Positions 1-5,953 of a stretch of DNA of 6,005 nt are shown piece by piece. Both the position numbers and the translations under genes were made by a program. Every line of letters starts with the position of its first letter. The first letter of the stretch is position 1. This DNA is from Methanobacteriota archaeon (lineage in GTDB: Archaea > Thermoplasmatota > E2 > DHVEG-1). The notes below the pieces were generated by a model. It did no database searches and was not told where the DNA came from. It was given only the letters and a program-made list of their open reading frames with translations. The stretch spans positions 1 through 6,005 of the forward strand of contig JAPKYG010000201.1 in NCBI GenBank assembly GCA_026394435.1, read 5' to 3'.

Positions 1-1
1 T

Positions 2-364
2 ATTGAGAAAATTCTTGTGGACACAGCTGCACTTGCTCCTGGTGAGAACAGTGGTGCCGCGATCGCTGCTATCCCTGTGATTAAGGAGGAATACGGTCTT
101 CCGACGGGTTGTGCGATTCATAATGTCGTTGAGAAATCACGATGGTTGAATGATTTTCCTTTGGCGAAAAAAACCGTTGATGTCGCATCCAATAATGCTA
201 TTCCTCTTTTTGGGGGGAACTATGCTATCTTCGGTCCCATAGAAAACGCAGAGCTTGTTATTCCTCTTATCGCGTGGCAGGATATCTTAGTTTCTGAGTA
301 TGCGGAGAATTATTTTGGTGTGACTCCTGTTGCGTCGCATCCTCGGAGGAAACTACTGAAATGA
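2..364 (+). CDS. mtrH: MtrH-like methyl-H4MPT:corrinoid methyltransferase, C-terminal part (5' end cut by window edge)
   Basis: The open frame runs to the left edge, so only about the last 120 residues of a protein of usual length near 300 are present. The visible part resembles the C-terminal half of MtrH: a strand ending LVDTA, then a helix region with VKEE/GLP-like text (VIKEEYGLPTGC), then a conserved GPIENAE motif close to the end. MtrH catalyses methyl transfer from N5-methyl-tetrahydromethanopterin to the cob(I)amide of a corrinoid protein (MtrA in methanogens). MtrH paralogues also occur outside the Mtr complex and in non-methanogens. No other Mtr subunit is visible, and the next gene is a methionine synthase overlapping by ATGA. 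This copy therefore may serve methionine synthesis rather than the energy-conserving Mtr complex; that is inference. The family call is fairly secure, the specific role is not. Confidence 0.75.
   Translation: MEKILVDTAALAPGENSGAAIAAIPVIKEEYGLPTGCAIHNVVEKSRWLNDFPLAKKTVDVASNNAIPLFGGNYAIFGPIENAELVIPLIAWQDILVSEYAENYFGVTPVASHPRRKLLK
345..349 (+). promoter_or_regulatory. Shine-Dalgarno site of the core MetE gene
   Basis: GGAGG lies inside the last codons of the MtrH-like gene, 11 bases before the ATG at 361. Together with the four-base ATGA stop/start overlap it supports that start and translational coupling. Confidence 0.65.
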
Positions 365-1260
365 AACAGAAGGTGAAAACGAGTGTAATTGGATCGTACC
401 CGATTTGCATTGATACATTGGAACTGATCAATGATTATTTTTCTGAGCGGGAGAGCTCATGGACAAGGTATATCGAACAAGCTGTTCGTGACATGACGAC
501 TGCAGGAATTAACTTTGTGTCAGATGGGCAGACACGGGATCCATTTATTCAACTATTCTCCCGAAAACTGCGAGGATGCAGGATTAGAGATAGAACAGAA
601 ATTGTTGGGCACGTTGAATACAATGGTCCTATCACGGTACCGGATCAAAAATACGCAAGACAATTACTACCAAGAAATACTAGGCTCGTCGGGGTTCTCA
701 CAGGTCCGTATACGCTTACAAAATCATCTGTTGATTTTTTCTACCATGATGAGAAAGAATTGTGTTTTGATTTTGCTGATGCATTGCGGAATGAAGCAGC
801 ACTCCTTCAGAAACATGTTGATTTAATTAGTATTGATGAACCGTTTTTTTCCAATGAGCTGCCGGAGTACGCCAAAGACTTGATTGGGACTATCACCAAT
901 GGTCTTTCCAGTCCGACCCGTCTGCATGTCTGCGGTGATGTGTCTCGTATTATTCCGCAATTGGTAGAAATGCCGGTCGATATCCTTTCCCATGAGTTCA
1001 AAGCCTCGCCTCATCTCTTGGAATCTTTTCGAGAGTATTCATGTTTGAGAAAGATATGTCTGGGTGCTGTTCGATCCGATGATGTTCGTGTTGAATCTGT
1101 TGAAGAAATTGTTACTCATATTAAGAAAGCAATAGCTATTTTTGGGGAGAATGTTGTTCAGATCGCCCCTGATTGTGGACAACGACTGCTCCCGCGAGAG
1201 ACCGCATTTCATAAGTTACAAAACCTTACTGTAGCAGGAGAAATTATCAATGGTGGATAA
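361..1260 (+). CDS. metE: Core MetE: corrinoid-dependent (folate-independent) methionine synthase
   Basis: This 299-residue protein corresponds to the C-terminal catalytic barrel of cobalamin-independent methionine synthase, without the N-terminal barrel of bacterial MetE. Visible motifs are GSYP (11-14), SDGQ (54-57), IDEP (158-161), HVCGD (189-193), HEF (211-213) and PDCG (270-273). H189, C191, E212 and C272 match the order and nearly the spacing of the zinc ligands of E. coli MetE (H641, C643, E665, C726), so the thiol-activating zinc site looks intact. Short archaeal MetE from Methanothermobacter is known to methylate homocysteine from methylcobalamin, and related core enzymes take the methyl from a corrinoid protein. 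The ATG overlaps the upstream stop (ATGA), and the 3' end overlaps the next gene by 11 bases, so the three genes form a tight operon. The subfamily among the folate-independent methionine synthases is not resolved here. Confidence 0.88.
   Translation: MKQKVKTSVIGSYPICIDTLELINDYFSERESSWTRYIEQAVRDMTTAGINFVSDGQTRDPFIQLFSRKLRGCRIRDRTEIVGHVEYNGPITVPDQKYARQLLPRNTRLVGVLTGPYTLTKSSVDFFYHDEKELCFDFADALRNEAALLQKHVDLISIDEPFFSNELPEYAKDLIGTITNGLSSPTRLHVCGDVSRIIPQLVEMPVDILSHEFKASPHLLESFREYSCLRKICLGAVRSDDVRVESVEEIVTHIKKAIAIFGENVVQIAPDCGQRLLPRETAFHKLQNLTVAGEIINGG
1236..1240 (+). promoter_or_regulatory. Shine-Dalgarno site of the DUF4346-like gene
   Basis: AGGAG sits nine bases before the ATG at 1250, inside the end of the metE gene. 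It favours that start over the in-frame ATG at 1292 (residue 15). Confidence 0.6.
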
Positions 1261-1576
1261 AGAAGTTCCTCTGGTTGAAGCAAAAAAAACAATGGAAAAA
1301 GACGTGGTCCTTGACCCAAACGGGTTTTTTGTCATTGAAGTCTATGACAAAGGCATCCGTATTGAGTACTATTCGAATGTATATAAAAATAAACGGATTG
1401 TCTCTGGTCGTCTTGAGAAGGTTTTTACGGGAACGAGGGCAGACGCATTATCTGATACGATTGCAAAGCATGTTCCTAGATTACGACCAGAACATTATTT
1501 GTATTTAGGGCGAGAGTTGCAAAGCGCACAGAACGCGTTTGAGCAAAAGAAAAAGTACTCACAAGGTGGCTGCTAA
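1250..1576 (+). CDS. Small DUF4346-like protein
   Basis: This is a soluble 108-residue protein with no signal peptide or membrane segment. After a charged 15-residue lead, the text DPNGFFVIEV (22-31) and the C-terminal LYLGREL...A (84-93) resemble DUF4346, as I remember that family. DUF4346 occurs in archaea, and I recall it with MtrA-type corrinoid or other pterin-linked proteins; I have not confirmed this. No enzymatic residues can be assigned, and only one cysteine is present (the last residue). Its start lies inside the metE gene (11-base overlap), with its own Shine-Dalgarno site, so it is probably made together with MtrH-like and MetE. A structural or corrinoid-protein-interacting role in the same methyl transfer is plausible but inferred. 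A shorter form starting at M15 would keep the whole conserved region. Confidence 0.65.
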   Translation: MVDKEVPLVEAKKTMEKDVVLDPNGFFVIEVYDKGIRIEYYSNVYKNKRIVSGRLEKVFTGTRADALSDTIAKHVPRLRPEHYLYLGRELQSAQNAFEQKKKYSQGGC

Positions 1577-1728
1577 CCTCTGAACAATCGTTCCTCATAC
1601 TTTATGATATTCTTTTTCCGCTGAATTCGGTGAACTTTTTTCTTCAAGGTTGCCATGTCTCGTTTATCCATTTTTGGTTTCGTGTGAAAATATTGTTTAT
1701 CGCGAGGCGGTTGATAGTGCGACCGCAT
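1573..1728 (-). CDS. Small basic protein of unknown function (51 aa)
   Basis: An ATG at 1728 on the minus strand opens a 51-residue frame ending in TAG at 1573-1575. The product begins MRSHYQPPRDKQYF. It is very rich in lysine and arginine (KKK and QRKK clusters in the second half), has no cysteine, no signal peptide and no membrane segment. The second half could form an amphipathic basic helix, which would suit contact with nucleic acid or the ribosome; that is a guess from composition only. A strong Shine-Dalgarno site precedes the ATG. The frame upstream is closed by a stop at 1747-1749, so the start cannot be far off. It lies 68 bases downstream of the RPA-like gene on the same strand and converges on the DUF4346-like gene, overlapping it by four bases. 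I do not recognise a family. Confidence 0.5.
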   Translation of the reverse strand: MRSHYQPPRDKQYFHTKPKMDKRDMATLKKKVHRIQRKKNIIKYEERLFRG

Positions 1729-1738
1729 ACTCCCGGAT

Positions 1739-1743
1739 CCTCC
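1739..1743 (-). promoter_or_regulatory. Shine-Dalgarno site of the 51-aa gene
   Basis: On the minus strand AAAGGAGGA precedes the ATG, with GGAGG ten bases upstream of it. It is one of the best matches to the 16S rRNA 3' end in the window and the main reason to call this short ORF a gene. Confidence 0.55.
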
Positions 1744-1796
1744 TTTTTATAATAAATGATAGGTTTTATTTATCAATAACGAAGAAAATAGGAGGT

Positions 1797-2573
1797 TTAT
1801 TTGTGTTTCTCTATCGTACTATTCTCGTTCACATGGAACTCTGTTTTCCCGTTACCGCATTTTTTGGTGACGTTTTTTAGCGTAATGGTTTCTCCGATTT
1901 TATATGCTTGAATGTCTTTGACGCATCGATCCCAGAGGGTGATTTCTTTTTTTGTGTCGTGTTCCTTTATCGTGATGGTTGTGACAAAACCGAATTCACC
2001 ATCGTCCTTGAAGAAAGCCTTGGTTGATTGCTTATGTACGAGCACACCGGTGATTTCATCAGCGTTGTGTTTTCGTTGTTCTTCTTGAGAAGAAATGTCT
2101 ATGGGTTCGACTTCTAAGAGTCCCCAACGACCGAGATTGATTTCCATGCCTCCTGTGTACCCGAGCTTGGTGTAACCATTGATAATCTTGACGATTGTTC
2201 CTGGTTGGATCTCTTTATTTTTAATATGGTCAATATCTCCATTCCAAAGGACGAGCCGACAGCTGGTGGTGTCGTCGGTTATCTCAAGGTTGATTACTTT
2301 TCCAGGTGTACCGTTTTTTCGTTTGAACGTCTTTGAATCAGAAATACTCAGAACTTTCCCTACTACCGTATAATCACCAGCTGGGGCTAGATCAACAATT
2401 TTTGTAATGCTCTGTTTGTTCCTCCCTAGTTCATCAACAATTAAAAGTGCTATGGTGTCTTGATCGAGGAGTCCGTCGTAGCTTTTATACCGTGTCTTTA
2501 TTTCTTTTTCGAAATCTTTTTTCGTCTTAAGATCAGCAATTAATTCAATAAGCTCGGTTTTGGTTTTATGCAT
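1797..2573 (-). CDS. RPA-like single-stranded DNA-binding protein with two OB-folds
   Basis: This 258-residue protein reads as an archaeal replication protein A homologue. Residues 1-60 hold a helical N-terminal region with the family text YDGLLDQD...LLIVDELG. Residues about 66-156 form the first OB-fold (GKVLSIS, F-RKNGTPGKVINLEITD, CRLVLW). Residues about 172-254 form a second, more diverged OB-fold (ITGVLVHK...TTITIKE...EITLWD). Some archaeal RPAs carry a C-terminal zinc finger; none is visible here, since only three scattered cysteines occur. RPA coats single-stranded DNA during replication, repair and recombination. An upstream TTG at 2579 is in frame, but I chose the ATG at 2573 because a TATA-like box about 34 bases upstream would place transcription start only a few bases before it, and no Shine-Dalgarno site is present. 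The transcript is then nearly leaderless. Confidence 0.85.
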   Translation of the reverse strand: MHKTKTELIELIADLKTKKDFEKEIKTRYKSYDGLLDQDTIALLIVDELGRNKQSITKIVDLAPAGDYTVVGKVLSISDSKTFKRKNGTPGKVINLEITDDTTSCRLVLWNGDIDHIKNKEIQPGTIVKIINGYTKLGYTGGMEINLGRWGLLEVEPIDISSQEEQRKHNADEITGVLVHKQSTKAFFKDDGEFGFVTTITIKEHDTKKEITLWDRCVKDIQAYKIGETITLKNVTKKCGNGKTEFHVNENSTIEKHK

Positions 2574-2603
2574 CCGCAACGCGACTAGGTATGTATTTTT
2601 CTT

Positions 2604-2611
2604 ACTTATAA
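2604..2611 (-). promoter_or_regulatory. TATA-like box of the RPA-like gene
   Basis: On the minus strand TTATAAGT is centred about 34 bases before the ATG at 2573. With the usual archaeal spacing of about 26 bases, transcription would begin roughly 5-10 bases before the start codon, as in leaderless genes. Confidence 0.5.
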
Positions 2612-2694
2612 TCTGCTATGGGAAAAAAAATAAGAGAAGGGGTGGTAGTTGGGATTGCATGTAAATAGATGGGACGTAAGCAAACGTGGGACTC

Positions 2695-2841
2695 TTAGGT
2701 TGATCGAATCGATTTCTGATGATTTTTCCAAGGATACGTGGTTTTTTTATAATCCGGTTCTGGCTTTTTGCCATATTTATGACGATACCCCTGTTTGTTA
2801 TCCCATTTCCCTCCATATTCAATTTTCTTATATTGTTTCAT
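2695..2841 (-). CDS. Small basic, tyrosine- and lysine-rich protein (48 aa)
   Basis: An ATG at 2841 on the minus strand opens a 48-residue frame beginning MKQYKKIEYGGKW. The product is hydrophilic, rich in Lys, Tyr, Trp and Pro, and has no cysteine or membrane segment. A GAGGTGA site five bases before the ATG and a TATA-like box 60-70 bases upstream support expression; the in-frame ATG at 2883 would sit at or before the likely transcription start and is less attractive. A longer plus-strand frame covers the same bases, but it begins with TTG and has the aromatic-hydrophobic look of an antisense frame. The gene lies upstream of the RPA-like gene on the same strand, with 121 bases between them, although RPA has its own promoter. 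I recognise no family. Its composition resembles that of the 51-aa ORF on the other side of RPA, without clear sequence similarity. Confidence 0.48.
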   Translation of the reverse strand: MKQYKKIEYGGKWDNKQGYRHKYGKKPEPDYKKTTYPWKNHQKSIRST

Positions 2842-2846
2842 TTTCT

Positions 2847-2853
2847 TCACCTC
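2847..2853 (-). promoter_or_regulatory. Shine-Dalgarno site of the 48-aa gene
   Basis: GAGGTGA on the minus strand matches the anti-Shine-Dalgarno end of 16S rRNA over seven bases and lies five bases from the ATG at 2841. Confidence 0.55.
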
Positions 2854-2904
2854 TATTCCATCTTTCATATGAGTGGAAAGCATGTTGGTTTCTGTCGCTT
2901 ATGA

Positions 2905-2912
2905 TATATATA
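2905..2912 (-). promoter_or_regulatory. Symmetric TATA-like box, likely promoter of the 48-aa gene
   Basis: TATATATA is its own reverse complement. Read leftward it would start transcription near 2880 and leave a leader of about 40 bases carrying the GAGGTGA site of the 48-aa gene. It could also fire rightward toward the hydrolase remnant, which however has a closer candidate box. Confidence 0.4.
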
Positions 2913-2973
2913 ACTACTCTGTGAAAATGTCAAAACGAGAAAACAATAAACAGAAAAAACCCTCATGAAACAA

Positions 2974-2983
2974 TATTTAAATA
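2974..2983 (+). promoter_or_regulatory. TATA-like box of the hydrolase remnant
   Basis: TATTTAAATA is centred about 40 bases before the GTG at 3019, which puts transcription start near 3004. An AGGGG (3007-3011) seven bases before the GTG could act as a weak Shine-Dalgarno site. This placement argues against the in-frame ATG at 2965, which would lie upstream of the transcript. Confidence 0.4.
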
Positions 2984-3018
2984 TGACATTGATTATAGAA
3001 GATAATAGGGGCATCATT

Positions 3019-4525
3019 GTGAAGAAAAAAATTATTCTTGGTCTTGGAGTAATTATACTGTTACTGGTTACTTTTCTTGCTGGTTGTGTTAAACCAACCG
3101 AATATATGGTCTCGATGCGAGATGGTGTGAAACTTGCCACGGACGTGTATGTACCAAATAAATACACTCAACCACATGGCGCGATTCTCATCAGAACTCC
3201 GTACAATAAAGATGGACTTATTCTGCTTGGTATGGACTGGGCAAAGAGCGGCTGGCCTACCGTCGGACAGGATATGCGAGGAAGGTTTGCATCGGAGGGA
3301 ATTAATACGGTTTTTAGAAACGAGCAAACAGATGGTCCTGATACGCAAACCCACCAAGCCTCGCCTGCCAATATATCCAGGTCGCAACCCCGAATATGTA
3401 CAAACATGCGATGTACCCCGGCGGAGAATTCAGAAAAAACTTGATAGAAGAATGGCTAAAAGGACAAGATAGTACTTACATCCTACCAGAGCTCTGGGCG
3501 CATGAAAATTACACGATGGACTACTGGACTAATGTATCATTGGAGGATAACTGGCAAGAAGTAAACGTCCCAGCTATCCACATCGGTGGGTGGTACGATA
3601 TTTTTACTCAAGGAACCATCGATGGATTCCTCGTGAATACACCATGAGCGGTCCAACTGATTTTGATAACTGGCCGGCAGTCACTTATTATGTAATGGGC
3701 GATGTGAATGATTCTAATGCGCCAGGAAATGAATGGCGATACACCGATGACTGGCCGGTACCCTTTACTGAGCGTGCTTGGTTCTTCCAAGCAGATGGAA
3801 GTTTACAAACCACGATTCCTGCAGACATTCAACAATTCACTTACACGTATGATCCAACACAGCCAGTTCCCACCATTGGTGGAGGGAATCTGAATATTCC
3901 TGCTGGCCCCTATGATCAGCGCCCTGTGGAAAACCGATCTGATGTGCTTGTCTTCACCAGCCCCGAGTTACAACAGCCCTATGAGGCAACAGGTCCAATT
4001 AAAGCACGTTTATTTGTTTCTTCTGATTGTCCCGACACTGATTTCACGGTAAAACTCACAGATGTATATCCTGATGGACGTTCTATGTTGATTACCGACG
4101 GTATTCTTCGAATGAGAAACCGTAATGGGACTGACCATTGGGAGCTCATGGAGCCAGGAACTGTCTACCAAGTAGACGTTGACCTCTGGAGCACCTCATA
4201 TATCTGGAATACCGGTCATCAAATTCGTGTTGATATCTCCTCGTCGAACTATCCTCGATGTCTCAACAATCCGAACACAGCGGACGGGATTTATAAAAAC
4301 ACCACCTACGCCATTGCACACAACACTCTCTATATTGATAGTATTCGGTCCTCTTGTCTGCTTCTTCCTGAAATACCATTAAACACAACTAGTATTCAAA
4401 AGACCTGGTCACCTTCTTTTCAGAAAAACATACTGATAGAGGACCATCAACACCTTAAAATACCTGAAAGACTACAGAACATACTAGATCATACCCCGAT
4501 ACTCAACCAAATCGTATTTGTTTAG
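3019..4525 (+). pseudogene. Lipoprotein-type CocE/NonD (S15-like) hydrolase, broken by two frameshifting deletions
   Basis: Three consecutive frames spell parts of one alpha/beta hydrolase of the CocE/NonD, X-Pro dipeptidyl-peptidase-like family. Piece 1 (3019 to about 3345) starts at GTG with VKKK, a hydrophobic stretch and the lipobox LAGC, then the family motifs MRDGVKLATDVY, IRTPY, QDMRGRFASEG and TDGPDT. Piece 2 (about 3345-3632, next frame) resumes at ANPPSLACQYIQVATPNM and reaches GGWYDIF, whose Asp should be the triad acid. Piece 3 (about 3635-4525, third frame) resumes at EYTM, then VTYYVMGDV, and covers the C-terminal jelly-roll domain to GHQIRVDISSSN and HNTLYID. The block between pieces 1 and 2 should hold the GxSxxG nucleophile, and that between 2 and 3 the GPWxH histidine; both are absent. 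About 500 codons remain. The last codons and the stop TAG lie in the left inverted repeat of the adjoining IS66 element. An intact protein would be a membrane-anchored extracellular esterase or peptidase. Confidence 0.85.
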
Positions 4526-4527
4526 CT
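4514..4527 (+). repeat. Left terminal inverted repeat of the IS66 element
   Basis: GTATTTGTTTAGCT is the exact reverse complement of bases 5940-5953. Matching stops abruptly on both sides. It supplies the last residues (V-F-V) and the TAG stop of the upstream hydrolase remnant. Confidence 0.85.
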
Positions 4528-4557
4528 AGATCATCCTTCTTTTGAATAAACCGAAAA

Positions 4558-4595
4558 ATCCATGCAGGTCTTCACCGATATAGTCCTGCATGGAT
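4558..4595 (+). promoter_or_regulatory. Stem-loop covering the first start codon of the transposase
   Basis: ATCCATGCAGG (4558-4568) and CCTGCATGGAT (4585-4595) are perfect 11-bp complements around a 16-base loop. The ATG at 4590-4592 lies in the 3' arm, and the second in-frame ATG (4599) follows directly after the stem. In a transcript reading in from outside, the hairpin would hide the start region. This is a known way for insertion sequences to limit transposase made from read-through RNA, but the role here is inferred. It could also be a protein-binding site near the end of the element. Confidence 0.6.
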
Positions 4596-5945
4596 GGGAT
4601 GCAACAGTGGCCACCAGAAGTGGTACGCATTATTCAACAGTTTGAACAACGGATCAAAGAACTAGAGGAGGAAAACAAACAACTCAAAAAACGCATTACT
4701 CAACTTGAAAACAAACTACGAATCCATGAAAGTCCTCACACGCCACCATCATTGCAACGGTTCAAAGGGAAAGTCAGTGGAACCAATCCACCTGGGAAAC
4801 GTGGTGCACCGCCCGGTCACCATGGTGCAACACGAAACGTGCCGGAGCCTGATGAAATCATCCCCGTGACGATGGATACGTGTCCACGGTGCGGCTCGTA
4901 CCTCGGACAAGCTGTCGGTATTGAGTCACGAACGATAGAAGAACTTCCACCGCCACAAAAGATCCAGGTGACTCAATATGATCTTCACAAGTATGTGTGT
5001 CCCGGGTGCGGATGTGAGATCACTGCCAGACATCAAGATTGTCAGATGGTGGGCAATCTTGGCATTCGTCTTATGACCCAGATTTCAATGGCGAAGTTTC
5101 ACCAACGAGGAGTGCTTCGTCGAATCCAAGAAGGTCTGCAGGGTCAGAATGGTTTTCTGATTAGTCCTAAAGGGATCCACGACGTTCTTTTACGAGTAGG
5201 GGATGCATGCATCCCTGAGTATGATCTGCTGAAACAAAGGATTTGGCAGGCATTGTGGAAACACGCAGATGAGACGGTAATGCCGGTCATAGGAAAGCAT
5301 TGGTGGTTGTGGATCTTCAGATCCAATACAGATGACGTTCTGGTGGTGATCAGACCGTCACGTGGAAAGAAGGTGCTTGAGGAGATTTTTGGATCCAATC
5401 CTCAAGGAGCACTAGTCAATGACGGATATCCCGGTTATCGATGGCTACCGGTGGTTCAACGTTGCTGGGCGCATCTTCTCAGAGAGATTGATGATCTTAG
5501 GGAACCTTCAGAGCATGAGCAACTATTGTCGGAGGAGATACATAAGCGGTTTGATCTGTTAAAGGAGTTCATCGGGAAAGACCCGCCCATGGAGGAACGA
5601 GTACGGCAGAAGGAGATCTGGGATGGAGAACTTCAAACGGTAGTAAACAAGCATCTTCAGTATCTTGACACCTGTGTGAAAGCACAGTATATCAAGAACG
5701 GTCTTGGCTGTTGGTACACCTGTTTGTTGTACCCTGGGATGCAACCAACAAATAATCTCGCGGAGCAGGCGATCCGCGAGCATGTGATCATGCGGAAGAT
5801 TATCGGTACTTTCCGTTCTGAGAGAGGTTCTGAGAATTATCAATACATCGCGTCGTTACTTGCTACGTGGAAGTTGCAAGGTAAAAACATGTCTGAGGAG
5901 TTAGAGAACCTGCTCAGACGTGAGCTGTGCCTCTCCATGAGCTAA
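4590..5945 (+). CDS. tnpC: IS66-family DDE transposase (TnpC type)
   Basis: This 451-residue protein (448 if the ATG at 4599 is used) has the full IS66 layout. Residues 14-45 form a charged leucine-zipper-like coiled coil; a Pro/Gly-rich linker follows (GKRGAPPGHHG, 69-79); a zinc-finger pair has C98-P-R-C101 and C137-P-G-C140. The catalytic core shows D227 in HADET, D278 in NDGYPGY and E392 in TNNLAEQAIR, the IS66 pattern for the DDE triad, with the conserved CWAHLLRE between the last two and GTFRSERGS just after. No frameshift or stop interrupts it, so it is probably active. It would bind the 14-bp ends and move the element by cut-and-paste or a copy route. No clear Shine-Dalgarno site precedes either ATG, and the first ATG is buried in a stem-loop, which points to weak translation. 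The TAA stop lies inside the right inverted repeat. Confidence 0.93.
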   Translation: MDGMQQWPPEVVRIIQQFEQRIKELEEENKQLKKRITQLENKLRIHESPHTPPSLQRFKGKVSGTNPPGKRGAPPGHHGATRNVPEPDEIIPVTMDTCPRCGSYLGQAVGIESRTIEELPPPQKIQVTQYDLHKYVCPGCGCEITARHQDCQMVGNLGIRLMTQISMAKFHQRGVLRRIQEGLQGQNGFLISPKGIHDVLLRVGDACIPEYDLLKQRIWQALWKHADETVMPVIGKHWWLWIFRSNTDDVLVVIRPSRGKKVLEEIFGSNPQGALVNDGYPGYRWLPVVQRCWAHLLREIDDLREPSEHEQLLSEEIHKRFDLLKEFIGKDPPMEERVRQKEIWDGELQTVVNKHLQYLDTCVKAQYIKNGLGCWYTCLLYPGMQPTNNLAEQAIREHVIMRKIIGTFRSERGSENYQYIASLLATWKLQGKNMSEELENLLRRELCLSMS

Positions 5946-5953
5946 ACAAATAC
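5940..5953 (-). repeat. Right terminal inverted repeat of the IS66 element
   Basis: AGCTAAACAAATAC is the reverse complement of 4514-4527, 14 of 14 bases. The last sense codon and TAA stop of the transposase are made from it, so the coding frame runs into the very end of the element. Confidence 0.85.

Larger units (their letters stand above)
4514..5953 (+). mobile_element. IS66-family insertion sequence, transposase-only type, 1440 bp
   Basis: The element is bounded by perfect 14-bp inverted repeats that begin GTA, in keeping with the GTAA-type ends described for IS66, and holds one intact IS66 transposase. The accessory orf1/orf2 (tnpA/tnpB) genes of large IS66 members are absent, as in the single-gene ISBst12-like branch. 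The left 76 bases before the transposase contain only a stem-loop. It lies directly at the 3' end of the broken hydrolase gene. The eight bases outside each end (ACCAAATC left, CTTCAGAT right) differ, so no target duplication is seen. The intact gene and perfect ends suggest a fairly young copy. Confidence 0.85.

Noticed and set aside
1797..1880. Plus-strand AGGAGGT followed by GTG within the 3' end of the RPA-like gene
   Set aside because: The frame is short and wholly antisense to the second OB-fold of the RPA-like protein; nothing supports it as a gene.
2574..2579. TTG at 2579 as the RPA start
   Set aside because: It adds only two residues and would coincide with the predicted transcription start; the ATG at 2573 is simpler.
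2649..2924. Plus-strand 91-aa frame over the 48-aa minus-strand ORF
   Set aside because: It begins with TTG, its product is an irregular aromatic-hydrophobic mix typical of an antisense frame, and the minus-strand ORF has a better ribosome-binding site and promoter.
2830..2976. 12-bp inverted repeat ATATTGTTTCAT / ATGAAACAATAT (2830-2841 and 2965-2976)
   Set aside because: A 12-bp match is expected about once by chance in an AT-rich window of this size, and the match does not extend on either side.
2965..3018. ATG at 2965 as the start of the hydrolase
   Set aside because: It would put 18 polar residues before the lipoprotein signal and lies upstream of the TATA-like box; the GTG at 3019 gives a standard KKK-hydrophobic-LAGC signal.
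3396..3647. Separate small gene starting at ATG 3396
   Set aside because: Homology to the hydrolase extends upstream of this ATG in the same frame (ANPPSLACQYIQVATPN), so it is an internal piece of the broken gene.
5757..5780. 8-bp GC-rich hairpin CTCGCGGA / TCCGCGAG inside the transposase
   Set aside because: It falls on codons for the conserved L-A-E and I-R-E residues around the catalytic Glu, so the symmetry is probably a by-product of coding.
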